Below are positions 50,350-59,342 of a DNA stretch of 64,000 bases, one piece after another (position 1 is the first letter of the stretch; each line of letters begins with the position of its first letter). Origin of the DNA: an uncultured Clostridia bacterium (lineage in GTDB: Bacteria > Bacillota > Clostridia > Christensenellales > Borkfalkiaceae); the NCBI GenBank assembly GCA_947597925.1, contig CANQFA010000001.1, positions 124,001 through 188,000 on the forward strand. The letters are read 5' to 3'. The translations under genes and the position numbers were made by a program. The notes under the pieces were generated by a model. The model did no database searches and was not told the origin of the DNA. It saw nothing but the letters and a program-made list of their open reading frames with translations.

Positions 50350-52077
50350 CTATTTATACAGGAATTTGTGTTCTATACCGTTTTTGAAGAAGATTGAGGT
50401 AATTCTGCCGTCCAAAATGACAATTTTTTTTATGACCGAATTGACGAACTCTTTAATCACTTTCGGGTCTATTTTTCTGATTAGAGTATCGAAGTTCACA
50501 TACCGTTTTGTAACCAGTTGTTGGCTCATAATGAAGTACGACGCCTTCGCCATAAAGTCCGCATCTGATATAGAGAGGGAGGTGGACACATCTTTTTCGA
50601 GTTCTTCGAGGCGTTCATCTATTTGTTTCAAGTCATCCATAAGGGTCTTGCGCTCTATGAAGTATTCTGTCTCCGGCATATCGTTTTCGCCGTAAAGATA
50701 TAGAGACTTCAAGCGAGACAGCGCACGTTCTTTTTTGCGCTTTTCGGACAGCAGAATATCACGCTCGTCAACTTCCGGCTCGGAAATGCTTATGCCCTTT
50801 GGCCTGTATATATCGGTGTGATATTTTCCGGAACGCAGCATATCGTACATCTCTTGCAGCCCTGTGCGCTCAATTCCGGAAACAGCTTCAAAGACGTCGC
50901 CACGAAGAAGTTTTTTCTCGAATGTCTCAATGCTCGTACTCACGCCGAAATTGTTTTGCGCTTTTATGATGTTTGCAATATAGTTCAGTATGAAAGGGCC
51001 TATTGTTATGTCGGATATATACTTGTTGGGACAATCGTCAAATCTGCGGTGCCGAGAGCATAAATAGATAGAAGGTCGGTATCCGCCATCACGTTGTCGG
51101 TCGAGCGTTGCCGTAAATTGGCTTCCGCATTTACCGCAGAATATCAAGCCTGCAAAGATATGAGTATTCACTCTCGTATAGGTTCTCGGACCGTCTTTAT
51201 TGCTTCGTCTTTGAGATGCAAGGATTTCATTTACCGCAATCCAGCGCTCCTTGTCTATAATCGGTTCGTGGTGGTTCTCGACTATTATCCATTCGGTTTC
51301 GGGCCGCTTGTTTTCGGGTTTGCGGTAGTTCACTTTGCCCAACCAATACTTGTTGTAAACATAGTTGCCTATATAGAATTGATTGGATAGCATAGTTCTT
51401 GTTGTTGTAGGGTTCCACGGTATTCCGCTTCTTGTTGATAGTCCGGTTTCATTCAGAAACTTGGATGTTTGCAGCAGGGAGCGGGTTTCCTCGTATTTAT
51501 CATATATCCTTTTGACTATTGCAGCCTCTTGTTCGTTTACAGAGAACGTCTTGGTAGTTTTGTCGTAGTTGTATCCGAATGGGACCCGACCACCGTTCCA
51601 CTTGCCGTCGTTTGCACGAGATACCATAATTGCAGTAACTCGTTCTGATGTTACCTTTCGTTCAAGTTCGGCAAACACGAGTATAATTTTTAGCATTGCC
51701 TCGCCCATAGCAGTGGAAGTGTCGAACTGCTCATTTTTGCTTACAAAAACAACGCCAAGTCTTTTCAGTTCTTCGTACATCTGTGAGAAGTCTATAAGGT
51801 TGCGGGATATTCTGTCTATTTTCCACACAACGAGATGAGAGAACTCTCCGGTGCGGAGCCTTGACATCATTTGCTGATAGCGTGGTCTGTCGGTGTTTTT
51901 GGCAGAATAGCCTGCGTCCTCGAATACTTCGTAGTCGGGTATGTTAAGAGCGTACTTGGAGTAGTTTATTAAGTCCTCTTTTTGAACAGGAAGGCTGTCC
52001 TTATCTATTTGCATTGTGGTAGACACACGCACATAGAGGGCGGCCTTCTGTTTTTCTATGTCGTTATTTTTTCGCAT
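50350..52077 (-). CDS. Large serine recombinase (site-specific integrase)
   Basis: Integrase of 575 residues. The resolvase catalytic domain (about 11-155) has LYVRVST with nucleophile Ser19, VFEDAGYSAKNTDRP and LVVWKIDRISRN. The recombinase domain (about 170-280; GGRVPFGYNYD, MLSNQFYIGNYVYN) follows. A zinc ribbon comes next (CGKCG ... YLCSRHRRFDDCP), then a long coiled coil (about 440-490). The layout is that of integrases of TnpX/phiC31 type. Codon usage is AT-richer than all neighbours, which signals transfer. No clear SD precedes the ATG at 52077. Confidence 0.95.
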   Translation of the reverse strand: MRKNNDIEKQKAALYVRVSTTMQIDKDSLPVQKEDLINYSKYALNIPDYEVFEDAGYSAKNTDRPRYQQMMSRLRTGEFSHLVVWKIDRISRNLIDFSQMYEELKRLGVVFVSKNEQFDTSTAMGEAMLKIILVFAELERKVTSERVTAIMVSRANDGKWNGGRVPFGYNYDKTTKTFSVNEQEAAIVKRIYDKYEETRSLLQTSKFLNETGLSTRSGIPWNPTTTRTMLSNQFYIGNYVYNKYWLGKVNYRKPENKRPETEWIIVENHHEPIIDKERWIAVNEILASQRRSNKDGPRTYTRVNTHIFAGLIFCGKCGSQFTATLDRQRDGGYRPSIYLCSRHRRFDDCPNKYISDITIGPFILNYIANIIKAQNNFGVSTSIETFEKKLLRGDVFEAVSGIERTGLQEMYDMLRSGKYHTDIYRPKGISISEPEVDERDILLSEKRKKERALSRLKSLYLYGENDMPETEYFIERKTLMDDLKQIDERLEELEKDVSTSLSISDADFMAKASYFIMSQQLVTKRYVNFDTLIRKIDPKVIKEFVNSVIKKIVILDGRITSIFFKNGIEHKFLYK

Positions 52078-52111
52078 ACTCTGTCAACCGATTCTTTTAA
52101 GGTATTGTATG

Positions 52112-52141
52112 TTGCGACTACTGGTTGAAGCCTCGTATAAT
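52112..52141 (+). promoter_or_regulatory. Promoter of the small element gene
   Basis: TTGCGA (52112-52117), 18 bp, TATAAT (52136-52141). Confidence 0.6.
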
Positions 52142-52180
52142 AATAGGTATTGATATATATTCATATAAAAGGAGTTAACA

Positions 52181-52480
52181 ATGGAGTATTCAGAAAACGA
52201 CAAAAACCTACTTTTGAAAATGGTGGTTGAAAAGACAGACGGATTCCCCGGACACTTATCCCTCGTTGAGCGGCTGCAAAGATTGCTGGACCTTCCCTGC
52301 GAGATATGCAACGATGGCGAAGTTGTAGAGCGGAAGTCAAACAAAATAGAGCGGCTCGAATCTATGCTACGAAATGCTATCAAATTCATAGAGAACGATT
52401 GCGGTACATCTATCATTGGAACCGATGCGGAGGATGAGATAGGAATTACGCAGGAAGAGTACGATGATTTAATGGAATAG
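52181..52480 (+). CDS. Small acidic protein of the element, function unknown
   Basis: I do not recognise this 99-residue acidic protein. It is mostly helical (NDKNLLLKMVVEKTDGF; SNKIERLESMLRNAIKFIEND) with a pair of cysteines in DLPCEICNDGEVVERKS and an acidic C terminus. AAGGAG precedes the ATG. As the only cargo of the element, it could be a recombination directionality factor, a regulator or a passenger. The frame after its TAG stop stays open for 44 more codons (to 52615). Confidence 0.7.
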   Translation: MEYSENDKNLLLKMVVEKTDGFPGHLSLVERLQRLLDLPCEICNDGEVVERKSNKIERLESMLRNAIKFIENDCGTSIIGTDAEDEIGITQEEYDDLME

Positions 52481-52587
52481 TTACGGGCGTCCAAATTTGC
52501 ACCACAAGGCGCAGGGCGCACGAAACTACCAAACTATCATCAGTCTGTAAAACTCGCTTCCTTATGGCAACAGGGCTACCAAAAGGC

Positions 52588-52616
52588 TTGCAAAACGGTA
52601 AGAATTATGGTATAAT
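52588..52616 (+). promoter_or_regulatory. Outward promoter at the right end of the element, driving tgt
   Basis: TTGCAA (52588-52593), 17 bp, TATAAT (52611-52616), reading out of the element toward tgt, 130 bp upstream of its start. Confidence 0.75.
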
Positions 52617-52706
52617 TATCAAGCAGTGCTGGGCAAGCGGGGTCGCATCAAAACCAATGAGAAACGGGCTTGTATATCTGTAATCCTGTTTCCCGTAAGC
52701 ATAGGG

Positions 52707-52727
52707 GACGCAATGCTCATTTTGTAG
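52707..52727. repeat. Right attachment-site repeat of the element
   Basis: It matches 50234-50254 in 17 of 21 bases. Read in frame it encodes GDAMLIL and a TAG stop, a second version of the queA C terminus. Confidence 0.75.
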
Positions 52728-53894
<1,167 letters not shown>

Positions 53895-53943
53895 AAACGG
53901 GGTAAAATCTTTCCGAACGGGAGAATTCTTCCCGAAAAACGCT

Positions 53944-53971
53944 TGCAATTTTGCGGCAAACAAGGTACAAT
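53944..53971 (+). promoter_or_regulatory. yajC promoter
   Basis: TTGCAA (53944-53949), 16 bp, TACAAT (53966-53971). Confidence 0.7.
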
Positions 53972-53998
53972 GGAATTCTCAATCAAGGAGGTAACAAT

Positions 53999-54505
53999 AT
54001 GTGGTTTTTACAGTTGCTTGCGGACAGTGCCGAGTCGGGTACCCCGGAGCAAAACACCAATCCGTGGATCTTTTATGTGGTCTTTATCGCCGTCGTCATC
54101 GGGCTTGTCGTCCTCTTTTTCTTCTCCTCGCGGAAGAATCGTCAGGCGGACAAGGAGTATTCGGAGCAGCTCGAGTATCTCGCCCCCGGGAATAAGGTGA
54201 TCACGAAGGGCGGACTGTGCGGCATCGTCGTGGAGGTCTGCGACGACGGGACCTTCGTCATGGAGACGGGGTCGGAGAAGTCGGGGAGGTCCTACCTCAA
54301 GCTCGACAAGGCGGGCATCTACCAGACGGATGCCAAGGGCCCCACGCAGCTTGCCCGCGAGGCGGCCGAGGAGAGGAAGCGCCTCGAGCGTGAGGCGAGA
54401 AAGGGCGGCGTGCCCGCTCCCGCAGCCGAGGAAAAGCCCGCGGCCGAAGAGACTCCCGCCGAGGAGCCCGCTCCCGAAGAGACGGACGAGGCGCCCAAGG
54501 AATAA
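53999..54505 (+). CDS. yajC: Preprotein translocase subunit YajC
   Basis: YajC of 168 residues, associated with SecDF. One membrane segment (IFYVVFIAVVIGLVVLFFFSS, about 27-47) is followed by LAPGNKVITKGGLCGIVVEV, the conserved family region. A long Pro/Glu/Ala-rich tail (about 125-168) is unusual. CAAGGAGGTAACAAT places the start at 53999. secD and secF follow 2.2 kb downstream, separated by the TIGR04086 and SCIFF genes. Confidence 0.93.
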   Translation: MWFLQLLADSAESGTPEQNTNPWIFYVVFIAVVIGLVVLFFFSSRKNRQADKEYSEQLEYLAPGNKVITKGGLCGIVVEVCDDGTFVMETGSEKSGRSYLKLDKAGIYQTDAKGPTQLAREAAEERKRLEREARKGGVPAPAAEEKPAAEETPAEEPAPEETDEAPKE

Positions 54506-54521
54506 CGGAATAACGCGAAGG

Positions 54522-54556
54522 ACCTCCGCATACCATAGCGTATACGGAGGTTTTTT
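54522..54556 (+). terminator. Terminator whose 3' arm is the ribosome site of the next gene
   Basis: Stem ACCTCCG/CGGAGGT plus an inner ATAC/GTAT helix, then six T. The GGAGG of the 3' arm (54546-54550) is 6 nt from the ATG at 54557. Confidence 0.75.
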
Positions 54557-54937
54557 ATGCGATTCGACCTGAAAAAGGCGGCAAAGGAGGTCCTCCTCGC
54601 GGCGTCGGCGGGGACCGTATTCCTTCTCTTCTCGGCGGCGCTCTTTGCCGTCGCCGTCCGCGCCTACGACCCGCCGCAGGGGGTGGTGACGGGGGTGAGC
54701 TTTTCCCTCCGCCTTGCCGCCGCCTTTGCCTTTTCCATGCTCTTCGTGAAGGGGGAATATGCGCTCTTCAAGGGGCTCGCGTCGGGGGCATGCTTCTGTC
54801 TGCTCGCCCTCTTTCTCTTCGCCGCCATCGCGGGAGGCTTCCGCCTCACCTGGCTTTTCCCCCTCGAACTCCTCGCTTGTGCGGCATTCGGCGGGCTTGG
54901 CGCGCTTTGCGGAGGAAAATTGCGCAAAGAGAGGTGA
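54557..54937 (+). CDS. TIGR04086-family membrane protein
   Basis: Membrane protein of 126 residues with four hydrophobic segments. Proteins of this family are regularly found between yajC and the SCIFF gene in Clostridia. That position is the main support, together with the helix pattern (KEVLLAASAGTVFLLFSAALF, then GVSFSLRLAAAFAFSMLF). The start codon follows directly after a terminator T-run, with the SD inside the hairpin. Function is unknown. Confidence 0.75.
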   Translation: MRFDLKKAAKEVLLAASAGTVFLLFSAALFAVAVRAYDPPQGVVTGVSFSLRLAAAFAFSMLFVKGEYALFKGLASGACFCLLALFLFAAIAGGFRLTWLFPLELLACAAFGGLGALCGGKLRKER

Positions 54938-54944
54938 ATTTTGC

Positions 54945-54973
54945 TTGCAAAATCTCATGCCGTATAGTATAAT
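54945..54973 (+). promoter_or_regulatory. Promoter of the SCIFF gene
   Basis: TTGCAA (54945-54950), 17 bp, TATAAT (54968-54973). Confidence 0.82.
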
Positions 54974-54999
54974 AAGAGAAAAACACGAGAGGTATTTCC

Positions 55000-55152
55000 A
55001 TGATCAAGACCATTGCGAAGCCCGTTGAGAAAAAGGTCAGCGCCTGCGGCGAGTGCCGCAGCACCTGCCAGTCCGCCTGCAAGACGAGCTGCACCGTCGG
55101 CAACCAGTCCTGCGAGCGCGTCACGAGAGAGCAGAAGATCGAGACGAAATAA
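55000..55152 (+). CDS. SCIFF ranthipeptide precursor (six cysteines in forty-five residues)
   Basis: Precursor peptide of 50 residues with cysteines at 16, 19, 23, 27, 31 and 38. The core CQSACKTSCTVGNQSCE is the family signature. The peptide is modified by the radical SAM maturase encoded next, which forms thioether crosslinks. The family is nearly universal in Clostridia and is thought to act in quorum-type or metabolic signalling. GAGAGGT lies before the ATG. It has its own strong promoter and is followed by two terminator hairpins before the maturase. Confidence 0.96.
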   Translation: MIKTIAKPVEKKVSACGECRSTCQSACKTSCTVGNQSCERVTREQKIETK

Positions 55153-55181
55153 GCCATTTCGGACCATTCGGACCATATGGC

Positions 55182-55232
55182 GAGCGGCGTGCTCACGCCG
55201 CTCTTTTGTCGCGGGACGCATTCCCGCTTTTT
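55182..55232 (+). terminator. Tandem terminators between SCIFF and its maturase
   Basis: First hairpin GAGCGGCGTG/CACGCCGCTC with TTTT; second GCGGGA/TCCCGC with five T. Both lie between the precursor and maturase genes and probably lower maturase expression relative to the peptide. Confidence 0.75.
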
Positions 55233-55238
55233 GAGCGT

Positions 55239-56546
55239 ATGAGACATCTTTTTCAATGCAAGGACAAGCACTATCTCTTCGACACGGGGAGCGGAAGTCT
55301 GCACGAGTGCGACGAAAAGACGGCGAAGCTCCTCGAGGGCAAGGCCGTCGTCATGATGCGCAGCGAGCTCGATACCGCCCTGGAGGAGGTCCGCCTTCTC
55401 CGCGAAGAGGGGCTCCTCGATGCCCCCGAGCCTGCCGAACGGCCCGTAAAGTCGGAGGAGGTCAAGGCGCTCTGCCTGCACATCTCGCACGACTGCAACC
55501 TCCGCTGCAAGTATTGCTTCGCCGATGAGGGCGCGTACCACGCCGAGCGCGAAGTCATGAGTCTCGACACGGCAAAGGCCGCCATCGACTTCCTCCTCCG
55601 CGAGAGCGGCGCAAGGAAGGTCCTCGAGGTGGACTTCTTCGGCGGCGAGCCCCTCATGAATTTCGACGTCCTCAGGGAGACCGTGGCCTATGCCCGTGCG
55701 GAGGGCGAGAAGCTCGGCAAGCGCTTCCTCTTTACCACGACGACCAATGGGCTTCTGCTCACCGACGAGGTCATCGACTTTTTCAATGCGGAGATGGAGA
55801 ATGTCGTCCTCTCCCTCGACGGGCGCCCCGAGGTGCACGACGAGGTGCGCAGGACGGTAAACGGCAAGGGCAGTTTCGACGCCGTCATCGACAAGGTGAA
55901 GAAGTTCGTCCGCTCGCGGGGGGACAAGCACTACTATGTGCGCGGCACCTTCACGGCGAAAAACCTCGACTTCTCGAGGGACGTCCTTTTCCTCGCCGAC
56001 GAGGGATTCGACTCCCTCTCCGTGGAGCCCGTGGTGACCGACATCGAGGACCTGAAGCTCACCGAGGAGCACCTCCCCGCCATCACGGAGGAATACGACA
56101 GGCTGTGCGAGGAGTACATCCGCCGCGAGGAGGAGGGGAGGCCCTTCCGCTTCTTCCACTTCGAGGTGGACCTCGAGGGCGGTCCCTGCCTCGCCAAGCG
56201 CGTGTCGGCGTGCGGCGCGGGCAATGAGTACCTCTCCGTCGTTCCGAGCGGCGACCTCTATCCCTGCCACCAGTTCGCGGGGGAAAAGGAGTTTCTCATG
56301 GGCAATGTCCGCGAGGGCATCACCAATGCGGCTCTAAGGGAGACCTTCCGCAAAAATTCCCTCTTCACGCGCACGAAGTGCGGCGACTGCTTCGCGAAAT
56401 TCCTCTGCTCGGGCGGATGCAGCGCCAATAACTACCACTTCATGGGGGACATGAACGAGCCCTATCCCATGACGTGCGCCATGATGAAAAAGCGGATGGA
56501 GTGCGCCATGCACGTCCTCGCGGAGAGAAAATCCCGCGAAAACTGA
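55239..56546 (+). CDS. SCIFF maturase, radical SAM/SPASM thioether-forming enzyme
   Basis: Radical SAM enzyme of 435 residues that crosslinks SCIFF cysteines to acceptor residues. An N-terminal peptide-recognition domain (1-75) is followed by the cluster motif CNLRCKYC (Cys86, Cys90, Cys93), FFGGEPLMNF and a SPASM domain with further cysteines (CGAGNEYLSVVPSGDLYPCHQF, CGDCFAKFLCSGGCSANNY). The ATG at 55239 has a weak ribosome site. Its product acts on the peptide encoded immediately upstream. Confidence 0.95.
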   Translation: MRHLFQCKDKHYLFDTGSGSLHECDEKTAKLLEGKAVVMMRSELDTALEEVRLLREEGLLDAPEPAERPVKSEEVKALCLHISHDCNLRCKYCFADEGAYHAEREVMSLDTAKAAIDFLLRESGARKVLEVDFFGGEPLMNFDVLRETVAYARAEGEKLGKRFLFTTTTNGLLLTDEVIDFFNAEMENVVLSLDGRPEVHDEVRRTVNGKGSFDAVIDKVKKFVRSRGDKHYYVRGTFTAKNLDFSRDVLFLADEGFDSLSVEPVVTDIEDLKLTEEHLPAITEEYDRLCEEYIRREEEGRPFRFFHFEVDLEGGPCLAKRVSACGAGNEYLSVVPSGDLYPCHQFAGEKEFLMGNVREGITNAALRETFRKNSLFTRTKCGDCFAKFLCSGGCSANNYHFMGDMNEPYPMTCAMMKKRMECAMHVLAERKSREN

Positions 56547-56586
56547 AGAAATTTCACAGAAAATTCCGAAAGCGGCGCATTTCGGC

Positions 56587-56615
56587 TTGACGCGGGGCGC
56601 CGTTTCCTATATAAT
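56587..56615 (+). promoter_or_regulatory. secD-secF promoter
   Basis: TTGACG (56587-56592), 17 bp, TATAAT (56610-56615). Confidence 0.85.
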
Positions 56616-56713
56616 GATGAAAGTGAGTTTTTCCGTAATATACGGATCGCTTGAAACGGCGGTACCCTTGCGCGATGCGAAAACAGGGCGCCGCACCGAA
56701 TACAGGAGGAACA

Positions 56714-58258
56714 ATGAACAAGATTAAATCGGCGGTCGCGCTGTTTCTGATCACCGTGCTGATCCTCGGCGTGTGCTTCATGTGTGCCGTCTCGTTCTCG
56801 TACGGCTCCGAAGGGAAGACGTTTAACTCCATCGTCAACATGATGTCCAAAGACACCTACCTCGGCAACATGCTCGCAGACGGACTCGTGGACAACTATG
56901 TGGGCGGCAGCTATTCCGCGGTCTACTATCCCGAGGGCGTCATCTCCGCGCAGGAGCATGCGGACAACCTCGCCGGGCTCCTTGAAGCTGTGGAGGAGGC
57001 AGAGGGCGAAGAGGCGGAGACCCGCCAAAAGGCCTATGACGACTACGAAGCAAAGTATGCGGAGCACGGCTCCGTCTATCTCGACAAGGAAGTCGCCTGC
57101 GACGACGACGGCGCCGTGACCGAAGAGTTCGAAGCGGAGATCGAGGAAGTCTACACCCTCCTCCGTGCCCGCCTCGAAAAGATCCGCGAAGAGGGCGTCC
57201 GCCTCGAGCGCCGCGACGACTACACCTTCGGCATCACCCTTCCCGACTACTCGGGTTCGGCGGCCATCATGCTCAACTACTTCTCCTACACGGGGAATGT
57301 GGTCATGGGCTACGGCTCCGATGCCGACAGCGCCACCAAGCTCACCCCCGCCGACGGGGAGAGTGTTCGCGACTACATCAAGGGCATCTCTTCGGGCACG
57401 GGTGCGACGGGTGTCTCCTATGTCGCCATCGAATTCACCAAGAAGGGCAGGGAGCTCGTGGCGAGCTGGACGGCAGATGCCACCTCCTCCTCGGCAGTCA
57501 CCCTCTTCTTCTATGTGGGCGAACACTCCGTCATCTCCCTCTCGGCGCAGGAAGTCATCAATGAAGGCACCATCTACGCGAGCGGAAGCGGCAGCAGCGC
57601 CTTCACCGAGAGCACCGCAAAGGCGACCGCTGTCGCCCTCGAGACGGCGCTCTTCACCGCCCAGCCCGAGACGGCGCTCACCATCGGCAATGCGGTGCGC
57701 ACGCCCGCGGCCTTCGGCGACCTCGCCTATGTTCTCATCCTCGCCGCCTTCGGTGCGCTCATCGTAGGCATGGCGGTCTTCTTCATCATCCGCTACCGCG
57801 CCCTCGCGGCCGCACATCTCTACACCTTCGTCATCTGGCTTCTCACGATGATCCTGCTGGTATGGGGCATCCCCATGCTGCACTTCGGGCTCGATGCGAT
57901 CGCCGCCATCCTCCTGTCGGGCACCCTCCTGTGTGTCGCCGACGTCACGGTTTTCGAGGCGGTGCGCAAGGAATACGCCGCGGGCAAGACGGTCTCCGCC
58001 GCCATCAAGGCGGGCTATAAGAAGTGCCTGCTTCCCGCCATCGACCTCCATGCGGTCCTCGCACTCTTCGCCGTCATCGCCTTCGCCATCTCGCTCACCG
58101 AGCTTCAGGTCTTTGCCCTGACGCTCCTCATCGGCGTGGCGCTCTCCGCCCTCTCCACGATCGCGGTGAGCAGATTCCACTGGGTGGCGCTCATGAGCTT
58201 TGCAAAGGACAAAGCGGCATTCTGCAACTTCAGAAAGGAGGTCCGTGAAGATGATTAA
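56714..58258 (+). CDS. secD: Protein translocase subunit SecD, divergent
   Basis: SecD of 514 residues, part of the SecDF complex that uses the proton gradient to pull exported proteins. One N-terminal helix, a large extracytoplasmic P1-like domain with an acidic helical insertion (EEAEGEEAETRQKAYDDYEAK, by position about 95-118), then five helices. The segment corresponding to the conserved DANVLIFERIRE reads LCVADVTVFEAVRKEY, so the D-x-N motif is not kept. ACAGGAGGAACA supports the ATG at 56714. Overlaps secF by 8 bases. Confidence 0.82.
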   Translation: MNKIKSAVALFLITVLILGVCFMCAVSFSYGSEGKTFNSIVNMMSKDTYLGNMLADGLVDNYVGGSYSAVYYPEGVISAQEHADNLAGLLEAVEEAEGEEAETRQKAYDDYEAKYAEHGSVYLDKEVACDDDGAVTEEFEAEIEEVYTLLRARLEKIREEGVRLERRDDYTFGITLPDYSGSAAIMLNYFSYTGNVVMGYGSDADSATKLTPADGESVRDYIKGISSGTGATGVSYVAIEFTKKGRELVASWTADATSSSAVTLFFYVGEHSVISLSAQEVINEGTIYASGSGSSAFTESTAKATAVALETALFTAQPETALTIGNAVRTPAAFGDLAYVLILAAFGALIVGMAVFFIIRYRALAAAHLYTFVIWLLTMILLVWGIPMLHFGLDAIAAILLSGTLLCVADVTVFEAVRKEYAAGKTVSAAIKAGYKKCLLPAIDLHAVLALFAVIAFAISLTELQVFALTLLIGVALSALSTIAVSRFHWVALMSFAKDKAAFCNFRKEVREDD

Positions 58259-59255
58259 GTGGATGAAAGAGCACACGCTCGTATCCTTGCTCCTCTGTGT
58301 ATTCCTCGTCGTGGTCATAGCGGGCGCCGTGATGTACGGCCTCTTCGGCGGATACAATAATTCCCTCGATGCTCCCGCGGAGAAGACCTTTGAGGTGCAC
58401 TTCGTGGAGAGCGGCGACCTCGAAGAGCAGCTGCAGACGCTCTGCGAAGACGAATTCGGCAAGCAGGGGCTCTCCTTCACGAAGAAGGAAGTCCTGCTCG
58501 AGGTAGACACCTCTACCCTCGTGTCGGGATATGACAAGGTCCTCACCTATACCTTTGCGGAGAGCACCTCTTCGGAGACTCTTCAGAAGGCAGCCGACGC
58601 CGTCAACGAGGCGGTGCGCGGGCAGGACGACCTCCTCGCCGCCGACTCCTTTGCGAGTATGCACGTCCTCGAGAGCAAGCGCTTCTATGAGCCCGCGTGG
58701 AGGGGCGCCATCGCCCTCGCCGTGGCAGCCGTCGTTGCCCTTGCCTATGTGTGCATCCGCTACGGCATGAGCTGCGGTATCGCGGGATTTGCCGTCTGCG
58801 TGCACGACATGCTCTTTACGGCAGCCATCTTCGCGGTGACGAGATTCCCCGTCTATGCCATGGCGCCCGTCCTCTATGCGGGGGCCGCGGGCTTCATGTC
58901 CGCCCTCCTCTGGGTCTTCCTCTGCAACCGTCTCCGTCCCGCCCTCAAGGAAGGGGAGGGCCGCACGAGCGAGGAGATCATAAGAGAGGTCGTAAAGGAT
59001 TCGAAGAAGGCGGTGATCTTTGCCGCAATTCCCTTCGCCGCGGCGATCGCCGTGCTCGGCATCGCGGCATTCGGCGGAGCGACCTTCCTCATCCTGCCCA
59101 TGCTGGTGAGCGTCCTCGTTCCCGTCTACTCCGTGCTCTTCCTCGCACCCGAGATCGCCATTCCCATCCGCGCCGCATTTGACAGGCGCCGCGAGAAGGC
59201 AAGCGCAAAGAAGAAATACGTCGGAAAGAAGAAGGCACAGGAAACGGAAGAGTAA
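58251..59255 (+). CDS. secF: Protein translocase subunit SecF
   Basis: SecF of 334 residues: one N-terminal helix (TLVSLLLCVFLVVVIAGAVMYGLFGG), an extracytoplasmic domain of about 110 residues (EVHFVESGDLEEQLQTL), then five helices with the conserved HDMLFTAAIFAVTRFPVY region. AAAGGAGG precedes the ATG, which lies inside the secD end. The C-terminal tail is Lys-rich. Works with the SecD encoded upstream and YajC. Confidence 0.88.
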   Translation: MIKWMKEHTLVSLLLCVFLVVVIAGAVMYGLFGGYNNSLDAPAEKTFEVHFVESGDLEEQLQTLCEDEFGKQGLSFTKKEVLLEVDTSTLVSGYDKVLTYTFAESTSSETLQKAADAVNEAVRGQDDLLAADSFASMHVLESKRFYEPAWRGAIALAVAAVVALAYVCIRYGMSCGIAGFAVCVHDMLFTAAIFAVTRFPVYAMAPVLYAGAAGFMSALLWVFLCNRLRPALKEGEGRTSEEIIREVVKDSKKAVIFAAIPFAAAIAVLGIAAFGGATFLILPMLVSVLVPVYSVLFLAPEIAIPIRAAFDRRREKASAKKKYVGKKKAQETEE

Positions 59256-59273
59256 GGTTTCCCATAACGATCG

Positions 59274-59303
59274 AAACGGCGGGAAAGAGTTCCCGCCGTT
59301 TTT
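59274..59303 (+). terminator. secF terminator
   Basis: Stem AAACGGCGGGAA/TTCCCGCCGTTT with a short T tail. Confidence 0.75.
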
Positions 59304-59342
59304 GCTACCGAGCCCTCCCGAAGGGGCTCACGCGGAGGAAGG

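Larger units (their letters stand above)
50240..52721. mobile_element. Minimal serine-recombinase integrative element in the 3' end of queA
   Basis: About 2.47 kb between two ATGCTCATT cores. It is visibly AT-richer than both flanks and holds only a large serine recombinase (reverse strand), one 99-residue protein (forward strand), a terminator at the left and an outward promoter at the right. It separates queA from tgt, which are normally adjacent. No conjugation, replication or phage genes are present, so it is either a minimal element or the stripped remnant of a larger one. Confidence 0.8.

Noticed and set aside
50350-52480. Toxin-antitoxin pair or phage-defence island
   Set aside because: The reverse gene is clearly a serine integrase and the 99-residue partner shows no toxin, antitoxin or nuclease motif.
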